From contig NZ_JBGGWB010000001.1 of the NCBI RefSeq assembly GCF_041321155.1, forward strand, positions 1,426,001 through 1,490,000: a stretch of 64,000 nt of DNA, written 5' to 3'. The notes under the pieces are model-generated. The model ran no database searches. It was not told the origin of the DNA and worked only from the letters and a program-made list of their open reading frames with translations. Position 1 is the first letter of the stretch; every line of letters starts with the position of its first letter. This document shows, piece after piece, positions 42,705 through 51,299 of this stretch. The DNA is from Sphingomonas sp. IW22. GTDB lineage: Bacteria; Pseudomonadota; Alphaproteobacteria; Sphingomonadales; Sphingomonadaceae. The position numbers were made by a program, and so were the translations under genes.

Positions 42705-43361
42705 TCAGGCCGCCGCCGCCCGCTTTGGCGCGGGGGTCTTGGGCTTGTAGCGGCACAGGTCGGCGACGACGCAGCGCCAGCATTCGGGCGTGCGCGCCTT
42801 GCACACATAGCGGCCGTGCAGGATCAGCCAGTGGTGCGCGTGCAGGCGAAAGGGCTGCGGCACCGCCTTCTCCAGTTTCAGCTCGACCGCGAGCGGCGTC
42901 TTGCCGGGGGCAAGGCCGGTGCGGTTGCCCAGCCGGAACAGATGGGTGTCGACGGCGAACGTCTCGGCCCCGAACGCCACGTTCATCACCACATTCGCGG
43001 TCTTGCGCCCCACACCCGGCAGCTTTTCCAGCGCCTCCCGGCTGTTTGGCACCTGTCCGTCATGCTCGTCGATCAGCGCCTGGCTGAGCGCGATGACGTT
43101 CTTGGCCTTGCTGTTGAACAGGCCGATCGTCTTGATATGCGCCTTCAGCCCGTCCTCGCCCAGCGCGACCATCTTTTCCGGCGTGTCGACCTCGGCGAAC
43201 AGCGCGCGGGTGGCGCGGTTGACCCCGGCGTCGGTCGCCTGCGCCGACAGCACCACGGCGACGAGCAGCGTATAGTCGTTGACCGATTCCAGTTCGGTTT
43301 CCGGGCTAGGATTCGCCTCTGCCAGCCGTCGGAAGAACTCGAAAATATCGGCTTTCTTCAA
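42705..43361 (-). CDS. nth: Endonuclease III
   Basis: 218 aa base-excision repair glycosylase/AP lyase for oxidised pyrimidines. Seen: helix-hairpin-helix KLPGVGRKTANVV with catalytic Lys 120, catalytic Asp 138 in FAVDTHLFRLGNRTGL, and the 4Fe-4S loop C-x6-C-x2-C-x5-C (CKARTPECWRCVVADLC). Lys 120 and Asp 138 take the E. coli numbers exactly. TTG start overlapping the dapB stop (TTGA), so translation is coupled; no ATG is available. Confidence 0.96.
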   Translation of the reverse strand: MKKADIFEFFRRLAEANPSPETELESVNDYTLLVAVVLSAQATDAGVNRATRALFAEVDTPEKMVALGEDGLKAHIKTIGLFNSKAKNVIALSQALIDEHDGQVPNSREALEKLPGVGRKTANVVMNVAFGAETFAVDTHLFRLGNRTGLAPGKTPLAVELKLEKAVPQPFRLHAHHWLILHGRYVCKARTPECWRCVVADLCRYKPKTPAPKRAAAA

Positions 43362-44086
43362 AGGCCCAGCACCTGGTCCATCCGGTAACGCCCCGGCCCC
43401 TGACCGGCCAGCCACAAGGCCGCGCGCACTGCGCCGACGGCAAAGATCGAGCGATCCTGCGCGTAATGACCGATTTCGATGCGTTCGCCATTGCCGGCGA
43501 AGATGACATTATGGTCGCCCACGACGGTGCCGCCGCGCAGGCTGGAAAAGCCGATGGTGCCGCGTGCGCGGGCACCGACCAGACCCGCCCGCCCCTGCAC
43601 ACCGGTTTCCGCAATCGTCGTGTCGCGACCCGCCGCCGCCGCTTCGCCCAGCATCAGTGCTGTGCCCGAAGGGGCGTCCACCTTGTCCCGGTGGTGCATC
43701 TCGACGATCTCGATATCCCAATCAGCGCCCAGCCGCCGCGCGGCGTCGCGGATCAGCGCCATGACCAGCCCCACCCCCAGCGAGGTATTGCCCGTCTGAA
43801 GCACCGCGATGCGTTCCGCTGCGGCGTCGATCATTTCGTGGTGACGCGGCGACAGGCCGGTGGTGCCGATAACGATCGGGGTACCCGCCGCGACCGCCGC
43901 ATTCAGATGCGCCTCAAGCGCCGCAGGGGCGGAGAAATCGACCAGCACGTCGCACTCGTGCGCCAGCTGAGCGGGATCGCCGCCAGCGTCGACGCCGCCC
44001 GCGTGCACCGCGCCTGCCGCCGGCATCGCCGCGACGATTGCCTGTCCCATGCGGCCAAGGCTGCCATAAATGCCGATCCGGTTCAC
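43358..44086 (-). CDS. dapB: 4-hydroxy-tetrahydrodipicolinate reductase
   Basis: 242 aa enzyme of lysine and meso-diaminopimelate synthesis. Seen: nucleotide motif RIGIYGSLGRMGQAI, DFSAPAALEAHLNAA, GTTGLSPRHHEMI, and the catalytic motif EMHHRDKVDAPSGTAL with His 131/132 and Lys 135. GTG start at 44086 preceded by AGAGG; the longer ATG reading adds a non-conserved leader. Coupled to nth by TTGA. Confidence 0.95.
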   Translation of the reverse strand: MNRIGIYGSLGRMGQAIVAAMPAAGAVHAGGVDAGGDPAQLAHECDVLVDFSAPAALEAHLNAAVAAGTPIVIGTTGLSPRHHEMIDAAAERIAVLQTGNTSLGVGLVMALIRDAARRLGADWDIEIVEMHHRDKVDAPSGTALMLGEAAAAGRDTTIAETGVQGRAGLVGARARGTIGFSSLRGGTVVGDHNVIFAGNGERIEIGHYAQDRSIFAVGAVRAALWLAGQGPGRYRMDQVLGL

Positions 44087-44120
44087 ACGTACCTCTACTA
44101 GAACTTCAGACAAATGCGGT

Positions 44121-44159
44121 GCCGCGCCCATGCCGTTGACGACGGCGGATGGGCGCGGC
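44121..44159. terminator. Stem-loop between the aminotransferase gene and dapB
   Basis: GCCGCGCCCAT (44121-44131) pairs perfectly with ATGGGCGCGGC (44149-44159) around a 17-base loop, 10 bases after the aminotransferase stop. No long T tract, so it is a weak or attenuating terminator candidate. Confidence 0.5.
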
Positions 44160-44168
44160 GATTGGGGT

Positions 44169-45377
44169 TCAGCTGACCTTACGGTCGCCGGTGTTGACGC
44201 CCATGGACTGCAGGTAACGCTTCACGTTGCGCGCCGCCTGACGCAACCGCTGTTCGTTCTCGACCATTGCGATCCGCACAAAGCCTTCGCCGTCCTCACC
44301 ATAGCCGACGCCGGGCGCAACCGCGACCTTTGCATGGGTCAGGAGCTGTTTCGAGAACTCAAGGCTGCCCAGATGGCGAAGCGCCGGGGGCAGCGGCGCC
44401 CAGGCGAACATCGATGCTTTTGGCGGCGGGATTTCCCAGCCCGCGCGGCCGAACGCCTCGACCATCACGTCGCGGCGCTTGTGATAAAGCTGGCGGTTCT
44501 TCTCCACGATGTCCTGCGGCCCGTTCAGCGCGGCACAGGCCGCCGCCTGGATCGGCGTGAACGCGCCATAGTCGAGATAGGATTTCACCCGCGTCATCGC
44601 GGCGATCAGCTTTTTGTTGCCCACCGCGAACCCCATGCGCCAACCCGCCATCGAATAGGTTTTCGACAGCGAGGTGAACTCGATCGCCACATCCTTGGCG
44701 CCCGGCACCTCCAGGATCGAGCGCGTCGGTTTGCCGTCGAAATACAACTCTGAATAGGCAAGGTCGGACAGCACCCAGACGCTGTTCTCCCTGGCCCATG
44801 CGACCAGCCGTTCGTAGAATGCCAGGTCCACCGTCTCCGCCGTCGGATTGGACGGGTAGTTGACGACAAGGATGCTGGGACGCGGCACGGTGAAGGCCAT
44901 CGCGCGGTCCAGGCTGCGGAAATAATCCTCGTCCGGCGTCGTCGGCACGCTACGGATCGTCGCGCCCGCAATGATGAAGCCGAATGTGTGGATCGGATAG
45001 GACGGGTTGGGCGCCAGCACCACGTCGCCCGGCGCGGTGATCGCCGTCGCCAGGCTGGCCAGCCCTTCCTTCGAACCCATGGTCACCACGACTTCGGTTT
45101 CGGGATCCAGGTCCACGCCGAACCGGCGACCGTAATAATTGGCCTGTGCGCGGCGAAGGCCGGGAATCCCCTTGGACTGGGAATAGCCATGGGCCGATGG
45201 CTTCTGCGCCACTTCGCACAGCTTTTCGATGACGTGCGCGGGCGGCGGCAGGTCGGGATTACCCATGCCCAGGTCGATAATGTCCTCACCCCCCGCACGC
45301 GCCGCGGCCCGCATCGCGTTGACTTCGGCGATGACATAGGGGGGCAGGCGCTTGATGCGGTAGAATTCGTCGGACAT
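44169..45377 (-). CDS. Class I/II PLP aminotransferase, AlaC / LL-diaminopimelate aminotransferase-like
   Basis: 402 aa. Seen: YRIKRLPPYVIAEVNAMR, IDLGMGNPDLPPPAHVIEKL, GYSQSKGIPGLRRA, NYPSNPTA, DLAYSELYFDG, PLP lysine 239 in SLSKTYSMAGWRMGFAVGN, and RIAMVENEQRLRQA. This is the group containing E. coli AlaC (glutamate-pyruvate transaminase). Position before dapB may hint at a diaminopimelate role, but AlaC-type alanine synthesis is at least as likely. Start at ATG 45377 with GTGAGGAA directly upstream. Confidence 0.88.
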   Translation of the reverse strand: MSDEFYRIKRLPPYVIAEVNAMRAAARAGGEDIIDLGMGNPDLPPPAHVIEKLCEVAQKPSAHGYSQSKGIPGLRRAQANYYGRRFGVDLDPETEVVVTMGSKEGLASLATAITAPGDVVLAPNPSYPIHTFGFIIAGATIRSVPTTPDEDYFRSLDRAMAFTVPRPSILVVNYPSNPTAETVDLAFYERLVAWARENSVWVLSDLAYSELYFDGKPTRSILEVPGAKDVAIEFTSLSKTYSMAGWRMGFAVGNKKLIAAMTRVKSYLDYGAFTPIQAAACAALNGPQDIVEKNRQLYHKRRDVMVEAFGRAGWEIPPPKASMFAWAPLPPALRHLGSLEFSKQLLTHAKVAVAPGVGYGEDGEGFVRIAMVENEQRLRQAARNVKRYLQSMGVNTGDRKVS

Positions 45378-45469
45378 TTTCCTCACTCCTGTGCCACAGG
45401 CGATTTCGCCGCTGCGGCAAGCCCGCTATACGGGTCGCCCGTGCCGACTGCCAGAGGGAGAGGACAGCC

Positions 45470-47224
45470 ATGGCCGATCAGGAAAAAGGCGAATCGGCGA
45501 CCCCGCCCCGGCTGGAGGATCTGCAACACTGGACCTGGGTAATGGGCCGGATGCAGCAGATGATGATGGAACACGGCCTGGACCTGATGCAGGCGGCGGG
45601 CGGCAAGACCGGTGCCCCATCCCTGCCCGCGCCGTTCGATCCCACCCCCGCGATCCGCGCCACAGCCGATTTCTGGGCCGACACGATGAAGCTGTGGCAA
45701 CGCTTCCTCGACCCCGCCCATGCCGAACCCGCTGCCGAGCCGCCCGAACAGGCCAGCGACCGGCGCTTCAAGGCGCCGCAATGGCGCGACGATCCGGTGT
45801 TCGACTTCATCCGCCAGAGCTATTTCCTGATCGCCGATCATCTGGTGAAGGGCGTCGACGCGATCGAGGGGGTCGATCCCCGGCAAAAGGAACAAATCCG
45901 TTTCGCCACCCGCGGCTTCATCGACGCGATGAGCCCGACCAACTTCCCCGCGACCAATCCGCTGGTGCTGGAAAAGGCGATCGAGACCAGGGGCGAAAGC
46001 CTGCTCAAGGGCCTGAAGAACATGATGGCCGACCTGTCCAAGGGACAGATGACACAGGCCGCACCCGGTGCGTTCGAACTGGGCCGCAACATCGCCACCA
46101 CACCCGGCAAGGTGGTGAAGCGCACGCCGCTTTATGAACTGATCCACTATGCGCCGACGACGGAGCAGGTCGGGCGCACGCCGCTGGTCATCTTTCCACC
46201 GTGGATCAATCGCTATTACATCCTCGACCTGACGCCTGAAAAAAGCTTCGTTCGCTGGGCGGTCGATCAGGGGCTGAGCGTGTTCGTCGTTTCCTGGAAA
46301 TCGGCCGATGCGTCGATGAAGGACGTGGTTTGGGACGATTATGTCCAGCACGGACAGATCGACGCGATCGACACGGTGCGCGAATTGCTGGACGTGCCGT
46401 CGGTCCACACCATCGGCTATTGCGTGGCGGGTACCACGCTGGCGGCGACGTTGGCGCTGCTGACCGCGCGGGGGGAGGCGGAGAAGGTCGCGTCGGCCAC
46501 CTTCTTTACCGCACAGGTTGATTTCACCCAGGCGGGCGACCTGAACCTGTTCGTTGACGACGATCAGATGGCGCTGATCCAGTCGCTGTCGCCTGAAGGA
46601 TTTCTTGACGGGCGATACATGGCCGCGACGTTCAACCTGCTGCGCGGGCGGGACCTGATCTGGAATTACGTCGCCAACAACTATCTGATGGGCGCGGATT
46701 ATGCGCCCTTCGACCTGCTGCACTGGAATGGCGACGTCACCAACCTGCCCGCCAAGTGGCACAAGAGCTATCTTTCCGACCTGTATCGCGACAACAAGCT
46801 GGCCACCCCCGGCGCGATCAGCGTGGCGGGCACGCCCATCGATCTGAGCTGCGTAAAGACGCCCGCTTATGTCCAGGCGGGGCGGGAGGATCATATCGCA
46901 CCCGCCGAAAGCGTGTGGAAGATCACGCATCACTTTACCGGCCCATTGCGCTTCGTGCTGGCAGGGTCGGGGCATATTGCGGGCGTGGTCAATCCACCGG
47001 CCGCAGGCAAATACCAATATTGGACCAACGAGGCCAAGGTGCCGACGCTGGCCGATTTCATTGCGGGCGCAAGCGAGACCAAGGGCAGCTGGTGGCCCGA
47101 CTGGCGCCAATGGCTGACCGGGATCGACGCTGAAACCGTACCCGCAAAGGGCGCGCGCATACCGGGTAAGGGCCGTCTGCCCGCGATCGAGGACGCGCCG
47201 GGGAGCTATGTCAGAACGCGTTGA
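45470..47224 (+). CDS. phaC: Class I poly(3-hydroxyalkanoate) synthase
   Basis: 584 aa polymerase building PHA granules from 3-hydroxyacyl-CoA. Seen: N-terminal domain with RDDPVFDFIRQSYFLIADHLV and SPTNFPATNPLVLEKA; alpha/beta-hydrolase core with lipase-like box GYCVAG (Cys 318), Asp 474 in AGREDHIAP and His 502 in GSGHIAGVVNPP, matching the catalytic triad positions of class I enzymes. GGGAGAGGACAG precedes the ATG. Divergent from the aminotransferase; the phasin gene follows after 112 bases that hold TGC-rich elements. Confidence 0.96.
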   Translation: MADQEKGESATPPRLEDLQHWTWVMGRMQQMMMEHGLDLMQAAGGKTGAPSLPAPFDPTPAIRATADFWADTMKLWQRFLDPAHAEPAAEPPEQASDRRFKAPQWRDDPVFDFIRQSYFLIADHLVKGVDAIEGVDPRQKEQIRFATRGFIDAMSPTNFPATNPLVLEKAIETRGESLLKGLKNMMADLSKGQMTQAAPGAFELGRNIATTPGKVVKRTPLYELIHYAPTTEQVGRTPLVIFPPWINRYYILDLTPEKSFVRWAVDQGLSVFVVSWKSADASMKDVVWDDYVQHGQIDAIDTVRELLDVPSVHTIGYCVAGTTLAATLALLTARGEAEKVASATFFTAQVDFTQAGDLNLFVDDDQMALIQSLSPEGFLDGRYMAATFNLLRGRDLIWNYVANNYLMGADYAPFDLLHWNGDVTNLPAKWHKSYLSDLYRDNKLATPGAISVAGTPIDLSCVKTPAYVQAGREDHIAPAESVWKITHHFTGPLRFVLAGSGHIAGVVNPPAAGKYQYWTNEAKVPTLADFIAGASETKGSWWPDWRQWLTGIDAETVPAKGARIPGKGRLPAIEDAPGSYVRTR

Positions 47225-47240
47225 GATCGTTCACATTTAA

Positions 47241-47318
47241 TGCAGCATTTCATCTTTGTTGCATTGCACAAAAATGCTTGAGCCGCTGGTCGCTTTGCGG
47301 TAGTTGCTGCACTGCACC
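47241..47318 (+). promoter_or_regulatory. TGC-rich PhaR-like binding region before the phasin gene
   Basis: The phaC-phasin gap holds TGCAGCA (47241), TTGCATTGCACAA (47259-47271) and TTGCTGCACTGCACCAA (47304-47320). Repeated TTGC(A/T)NTGCAC elements resemble the TGC-rich sites of PhaR repressors, which control phasin genes in alphaproteobacteria. No phaR lies in the window. Confidence 0.5.
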
Positions 47319-47336
47319 AACATTGGGAGGCGTGCG

Positions 47337-48167
47337 ATGGCAACCAAGGGTCCACAGCCCACGACCCCGCGCAAGGCGACCATGCGTGGCAAGGCAAGTA
47401 CAAAACCCGCGGCCGAAGCGGTGAAGCCGCCCGTGGCGGCTGAAACCAAGGCTCCGGCACCCAAGCCGCCCTTCGCCGACCCGGCGCCGGCAAAGCCCGT
47501 AGCTGCCGAAATCCCCTCTTTCGCAGCCAACGCGCCCGAACCGGTCGCAGAAGCCGCCAAGGCGACCGTCAAGAATGTCGCCACGCCCGTCGCTTCAACC
47601 GTCGCCGATGCCGCCGAGACGATCGTCGACGCGGCTGTCGAAGGCGCGACCGGCACCGCCAAGGCCGCGATGGCTGTGGCGGACATCACCGCAAAGCCCG
47701 CTGAGAAGGAACCCGAAACGATGACCGACATGAAGACCGCCGCCGAAGCCACCACCCAGAAGGCTCAGTTCGCGTTCGGCGACATGAATGACCGCGCCAA
47801 GGCCGCGATGGAAAAGAGCGCCAAGATGGCCGAAGAAATGAACGACTTCGCCAAGGGCAATCTCGAAGCGATGGTCGAATCGGGCCGCATCGCCGCCAAG
47901 GGCGTCGAGACGCTGGGCCAGGAAGCCGCCGAATACAGCCGCAAGTCGTTCGAGCACGCAACCGCCGCGATGAAGAACATGGCGTCGGTCAAGTCGCCGA
48001 CCGAGCTGTTCAAGCTGCAGAGCGATTATGTCCGCACCGCATTCGACGCGTATGTCGCCGAAGCGTCGAAGGCGACCGAGCAGATGCTGAAGCTGTCCAG
48101 CGATGCAATGCAGCCGCTGTCGAACCGCATGGCCGTTGCCGCTGACAAGGTGAAGACCATCGCCTGA
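47337..48167 (+). CDS. Phasin with long low-complexity N-terminus
   Basis: 276 aa PHA granule surface protein. Start at 47337 after TGGGAGG. Seen: residues 1-125 are a low-complexity Ala/Pro/Lys/Val stretch resembling histone H1-like tails (KPAAEAVKPPVAAETKAPAPKPP). Residues about 130-270 form the amphipathic helical phasin_2 domain (QKAQFAFGDMNDRAKAAMEKSAKMAEEMNDFAKGNLEAMVESGRIAAKGVETL-type). Known phasin_2 proteins are usually near 150 aa, so the tail is an extension. Directly after phaC and ended by a good terminator. Confidence 0.9.
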   Translation: MATKGPQPTTPRKATMRGKASTKPAAEAVKPPVAAETKAPAPKPPFADPAPAKPVAAEIPSFAANAPEPVAEAAKATVKNVATPVASTVADAAETIVDAAVEGATGTAKAAMAVADITAKPAEKEPETMTDMKTAAEATTQKAQFAFGDMNDRAKAAMEKSAKMAEEMNDFAKGNLEAMVESGRIAAKGVETLGQEAAEYSRKSFEHATAAMKNMASVKSPTELFKLQSDYVRTAFDAYVAEASKATEQMLKLSSDAMQPLSNRMAVAADKVKTIA

Positions 48168-48198
48168 ACGCGATCGGTCCCGGCCTGTCGGGAAAAAA

Positions 48199-48229
48199 GG
48201 GGCGGCCGCCACGCGCGGTCGCCCTTTTT
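48199..48229 (+). terminator. Rho-independent terminator after the phasin gene
   Basis: Stem GGGCGGCCGC/GCGGTCGCCC (one wobble) at 48200-48224 with five T following and a run of A preceding. Confidence 0.85.
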
Positions 48230-48293
48230 CGTGGACGGTCGGCACCCTGCCCCTTGCCCCCGGCCGGGTGCATCCCCTATTTTCATTGGCGTT

Positions 48294-48653
48294 ATGACGG
48301 TGGCTTTCCCAATCAGCATGAACGAGGACGACGGAGCCGATGGCGGCGACGGCCGCGGCACGTCGATCGGGGTTGCAACCCGCACGCGGGAAAAGACCAA
48401 GAAACCGACGCCTTACCGTGTCCTGCTTCTCAACGACGATTACACGCCGATGGAATTCGTCGTGCTGGTGCTCCAGCGCTTTTTCCGGATGAACATGGAA
48501 GAAGCCACGCGCGTCATGCTGCACGTCCACCAGCGCGGTGTCGGCGTCTGCGGCGTTTTTAGCTATGAGGTGGCAGAAACCAAGGTGGCGCAGGTGATCG
48601 AATTCGCCCGCCAGAACCAGCATCCGTTGCAATGCACGCTGGAAAAGGCCTGA
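48294..48653 (+). CDS. clpS: ATP-dependent Clp protease adaptor
   Basis: 119 aa adaptor that delivers N-degron proteins to ClpAP. Seen: acidic flexible N-terminus ([13 protein letters not shown]), then the core [73 protein letters not shown], with the N-degron pocket residues of [11 protein letters not shown] and the MLHVH segment. Start uncertain: ATG 48294 (chosen) or ATG 48318; neither has a strong ribosome site. No clpA in the window. Ends one base before the convergent thioesterase gene. Confidence 0.93.
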   Translation: MTVAFPISMNEDDGADGGDGRGTSIGVATRTREKTKKPTPYRVLLLNDDYTPMEFVVLVLQRFFRMNMEEATRVMLHVHQRGVGVCGVFSYEVAETKVAQVIEFARQNQHPLQCTLEKA

Positions 48654-49064
48654 TCAGCCGATAAAGCGGCGCACCACGTCCTTGGTGACGCGTACGGGGC
48701 GGCGCGTGTCGGTATCGATCGCACACCAGCTCGACTTTACTTCCGCCAGCACTTCTTCACCGCGCTGGATCAGCGTGGTGAACATCGCGCGTGCACCCTC
48801 GACCCGTTCGGCCACGACCGTGGCAACGACCGCGTCGTCAAGGAAAGCGGGGCGGCGATAGGTAATCTCGTGCTTCAGCGCGACCCACAGATGGCGCGCA
48901 ACCGCTTCGGCGGGCGCGACCTTTTCCCAATAGGCGACGACCGCTTCCTGAACCCAGTTCAGATACACCGCATTATTGACATGACCCATATGATCGATGT
49001 CGGCCGGTGCGATGGTAAGCGGGTGCTGATGCATTGCAGCAAGGTGCGCCTTGCTGACACTCAT
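48654..49064 (-). CDS. 4HBT hot-dog fold acyl-CoA thioesterase
   Basis: 136 aa. Seen: the catalytic-site motif ADIDHMGHVNNAVYLNWVQEAV (Asp-x-x-x-x-x-His-Val-Asn type), ITYRRPAFLDDAVVATVVAERVEGARAMFTTLIQRGEEVLAEVKSSWCAID. Hydrolyses acyl-CoA thioesters; natural substrate unknown. Twelve bases after rel on the same strand. Confidence 0.9.
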   Translation of the reverse strand: MSVSKAHLAAMHQHPLTIAPADIDHMGHVNNAVYLNWVQEAVVAYWEKVAPAEAVARHLWVALKHEITYRRPAFLDDAVVATVVAERVEGARAMFTTLIQRGEEVLAEVKSSWCAIDTDTRRPVRVTKDVVRRFIG

Positions 49065-49076
49065 GTCAATGAGCGA

Positions 49077-51164
49077 TCAGGCTCGTTCCGCCGCGCTGAC
49101 CACATCCGCCGCCCGCAAAGATGCCAGCAATTTCATCAAATGGCCCGCGTCGCGGACCTCCAAGTCGATGGTGTTGGTGTGAAACGTGGTGTCGCGGTTA
49201 TCGAGTCGCAGGCCAAGAATGTTCGCCTTGTGCGCGCCGATGATCGTCGCAATCGCGCCCAGCGCGCCCGGTTCGTTCTTCAGCGTGACGGCGACGCGTG
49301 CCGTGCCCCCTTCCGCCTTGTCGCCCCAGGCCAGATCGACCCAGTCGGCATCCTCCGTCTCGGCCAGCATCGGACAGGTGATGCCATGGACCTGAATGGG
49401 CACACCCGGACGCCGCACACCGACGATGCGGTCGCCGGGAATCGGGCGGCAACATTCGGCCAGGTCGAACGCCAGGCCCGGCGTCAGCCCCTTGATCGAA
49501 ATCGCCTGACGCTGGGGAGCCATATCGGTGTCGGCATCCTCCGCCGATCCGGGCATCAGCGCGTCCATCACCTGTGCGTCGGTCAGCTGCTGCTGCGCGA
49601 TCGCGATCATCAGCGCCGATTCGTCGGACAGGTGCAGGCGGCGCAGCGCATCGGTCAGCGCGTCGTCGCTCAGCGCCACAGGCAGTCGCGCCAGAATATC
49701 CTCATACAGCTTGCGGCCCAGCGCCACGCCTTCATCGCGTTCCTTCTGACGCAAATGGCGGCGGATGGCAGCGCGGGCCTTGCCGGTGATGGCGAAGTTC
49801 AGCCAGTTCGGCTGCGGCGTCTGCGCCTTTGACCGCAGAATCTGGACCTGATCGCCATTCTCGATCTCGGTGCGCAGCGGAACGACGCGACCGTTGATCT
49901 TGGCGCCCACCGCCTGACTGCCCAGATCGGTATGCACGTCATAGGCGAAATCGATCGGCGTCGCCCCCTTGGGCAGCTGAACCAGCTCGCCGCGCGGGGT
50001 GAAGGCGAAGATGCGGTCCTGATACATCGCCATGCGTGTATGTTCGAGCAGCTCTTCCGGGCTGGCGGCATTGTCGAGAATTTCGACCAGATCCTGCATC
50101 CAGCGGATCTGCGTGTCGGGGCGCACTTCCTTTTGCTTGTATGCCCAGTGCGCGGCCAGACCGTGTTCGGCCTGCGCGTGCATCGCCTCGGTCCGGATCT
50201 GGATTTCGATGCGGTTGTCGCCTGCGTGAAAGACGCTGGTGTGCAACGATCGGTAACCGTTGCGCTTGGGGGTGGAGATGTAATCCTTGAACCGCCCCGG
50301 CACCATCGGCCATTTGCGATGGATGACGCCAAGCGCCCGGTAACATTCCTCCTCGTTCTTCACGATGGCGCGGAACGCCATGATGTCCGACAGCTGTTCA
50401 AGGCTGACGTGCCGCTCGGACATTTTTTTCCAGATCGAATAGGGGTGTTTCTCCCGCCCCGACACTTCCGCGTCGATACCGGCGCGTTCGAGCAACTGCT
50501 TCAGCCCCGCGCCGATCTTGTCGATGCGGTCGCCGTCCCCCTCCTGCATCGCGGCCAGGCGGCGTGTAATCGATTCATACGCCTCTGGCTCGAGCTCGCG
50601 GAAGGCGAGGGTCTGCATCTCCTTCATGAACTCGTACATGCCGATCCGCTCGGCCAGCGGGGCATAGATATCCATCGTCTCGCGCGCGATGCGGCGGCGC
50701 TTTTCAGGCTTGGGAATAAAGCTCAGCGTCCGCATGTTGTGCAGACGGTCGGCCAGCTTGACCAGCAGCACGCGGATGTCGTCCGACATCGCCAGCAGGA
50801 ACTTGCGCAGATTTTCAGCGGCGCGCTCATTCTCGCTCTGCGCCTCGATCTTGGACAGCTTGGTCACGCCGTCGACCAGCCGCGCAACCGACGGGCCAAA
50901 GCGGGTCAGGATCTCCTCCGGCGTGGCGACGGTATCCTCGATCGTGTCGTGCAGGATGGCGGTCGCGATCGTCTCGTCATCGAGATGCAGGTCGGTCAGG
51001 ATGCCCGCCACCTCGATCGGGTGGCTGAAATAGGGGTCGCCATTGGCGCGCTTCTGACTGCCATGCGCGTGCATCGAGAAGACATAGGCGCGGTTGAGCA
51101 AAGCCTCATCGGCCTGCGGGTCATAGGCAAGGACCCGATCGATCAGTTCATATTGACGCAGCAC
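49077..51164 (-). CDS. rel: Bifunctional (p)ppGpp synthetase/hydrolase
   Basis: 695 aa RSH stringent-response enzyme. The start was set at GTG 51164, which gives the usual MLRQYELIDRVLAYDPQADE start; the longer reading adds a non-conserved leader. Seen: hydrolase HD domain with His 48, His 72-Asp 73 (ILHDTIEDT) and KLADRLHNMRTL; synthetase with DIMAFRAIV, GRFKDYISTPKRNGYRSLHTSVF, EIQIRTEAMHAQAEHGLAAHWAYK; TGS domain (IFAFTPRGELVQLPKGATPIDFAYDVHTDLG); C-terminal ACT domain. Single RSH proteins of this kind are usual in alphaproteobacteria. Confidence 0.95.
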   Translation of the reverse strand: MLRQYELIDRVLAYDPQADEALLNRAYVFSMHAHGSQKRANGDPYFSHPIEVAGILTDLHLDDETIATAILHDTIEDTVATPEEILTRFGPSVARLVDGVTKLSKIEAQSENERAAENLRKFLLAMSDDIRVLLVKLADRLHNMRTLSFIPKPEKRRRIARETMDIYAPLAERIGMYEFMKEMQTLAFRELEPEAYESITRRLAAMQEGDGDRIDKIGAGLKQLLERAGIDAEVSGREKHPYSIWKKMSERHVSLEQLSDIMAFRAIVKNEEECYRALGVIHRKWPMVPGRFKDYISTPKRNGYRSLHTSVFHAGDNRIEIQIRTEAMHAQAEHGLAAHWAYKQKEVRPDTQIRWMQDLVEILDNAASPEELLEHTRMAMYQDRIFAFTPRGELVQLPKGATPIDFAYDVHTDLGSQAVGAKINGRVVPLRTEIENGDQVQILRSKAQTPQPNWLNFAITGKARAAIRRHLRQKERDEGVALGRKLYEDILARLPVALSDDALTDALRRLHLSDESALMIAIAQQQLTDAQVMDALMPGSAEDADTDMAPQRQAISIKGLTPGLAFDLAECCRPIPGDRIVGVRRPGVPIQVHGITCPMLAETEDADWVDLAWGDKAEGGTARVAVTLKNEPGALGAIATIIGAHKANILGLRLDNRDTTFHTNTIDLEVRDAGHLMKLLASLRAADVVSAAERA

Positions 51165-51187
51165 CCGATCAATCTGGGGCCAAGCGG

Positions 51188-51268
51188 TGCGGTTTTGCAA
51201 CGCCGGATGTGCATCGTCCGTAACAAGGCGGCTTTCGACGTGGCGCGAAAGCCACGATGCGGTTTTGC
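51188..51268. repeat. Direct and inverted repeats in the rel/HxlR divergent promoter
   Basis: TGCGGTTTTGC occurs at 51188-51198 and again at 51258-51268. Between them GGCTTTCG (51230-51237) pairs with CGAAAGCC (51246-51253) around 8 bases. The gap 51165-51299 has no gene. This could be an autoregulatory site of the HxlR protein. Confidence 0.45.
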
Positions 51269-51299
51269 GCGGGGCGGCTTTTGCACTAGGTTGCGCCAC

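Noticed and set aside
49932..51299. Large plus-strand frame joined upstream of the HxlR gene
   Set aside because: Its first 450 codons are antisense to rel and non-homologous; the real gene starts at ATG 51300.
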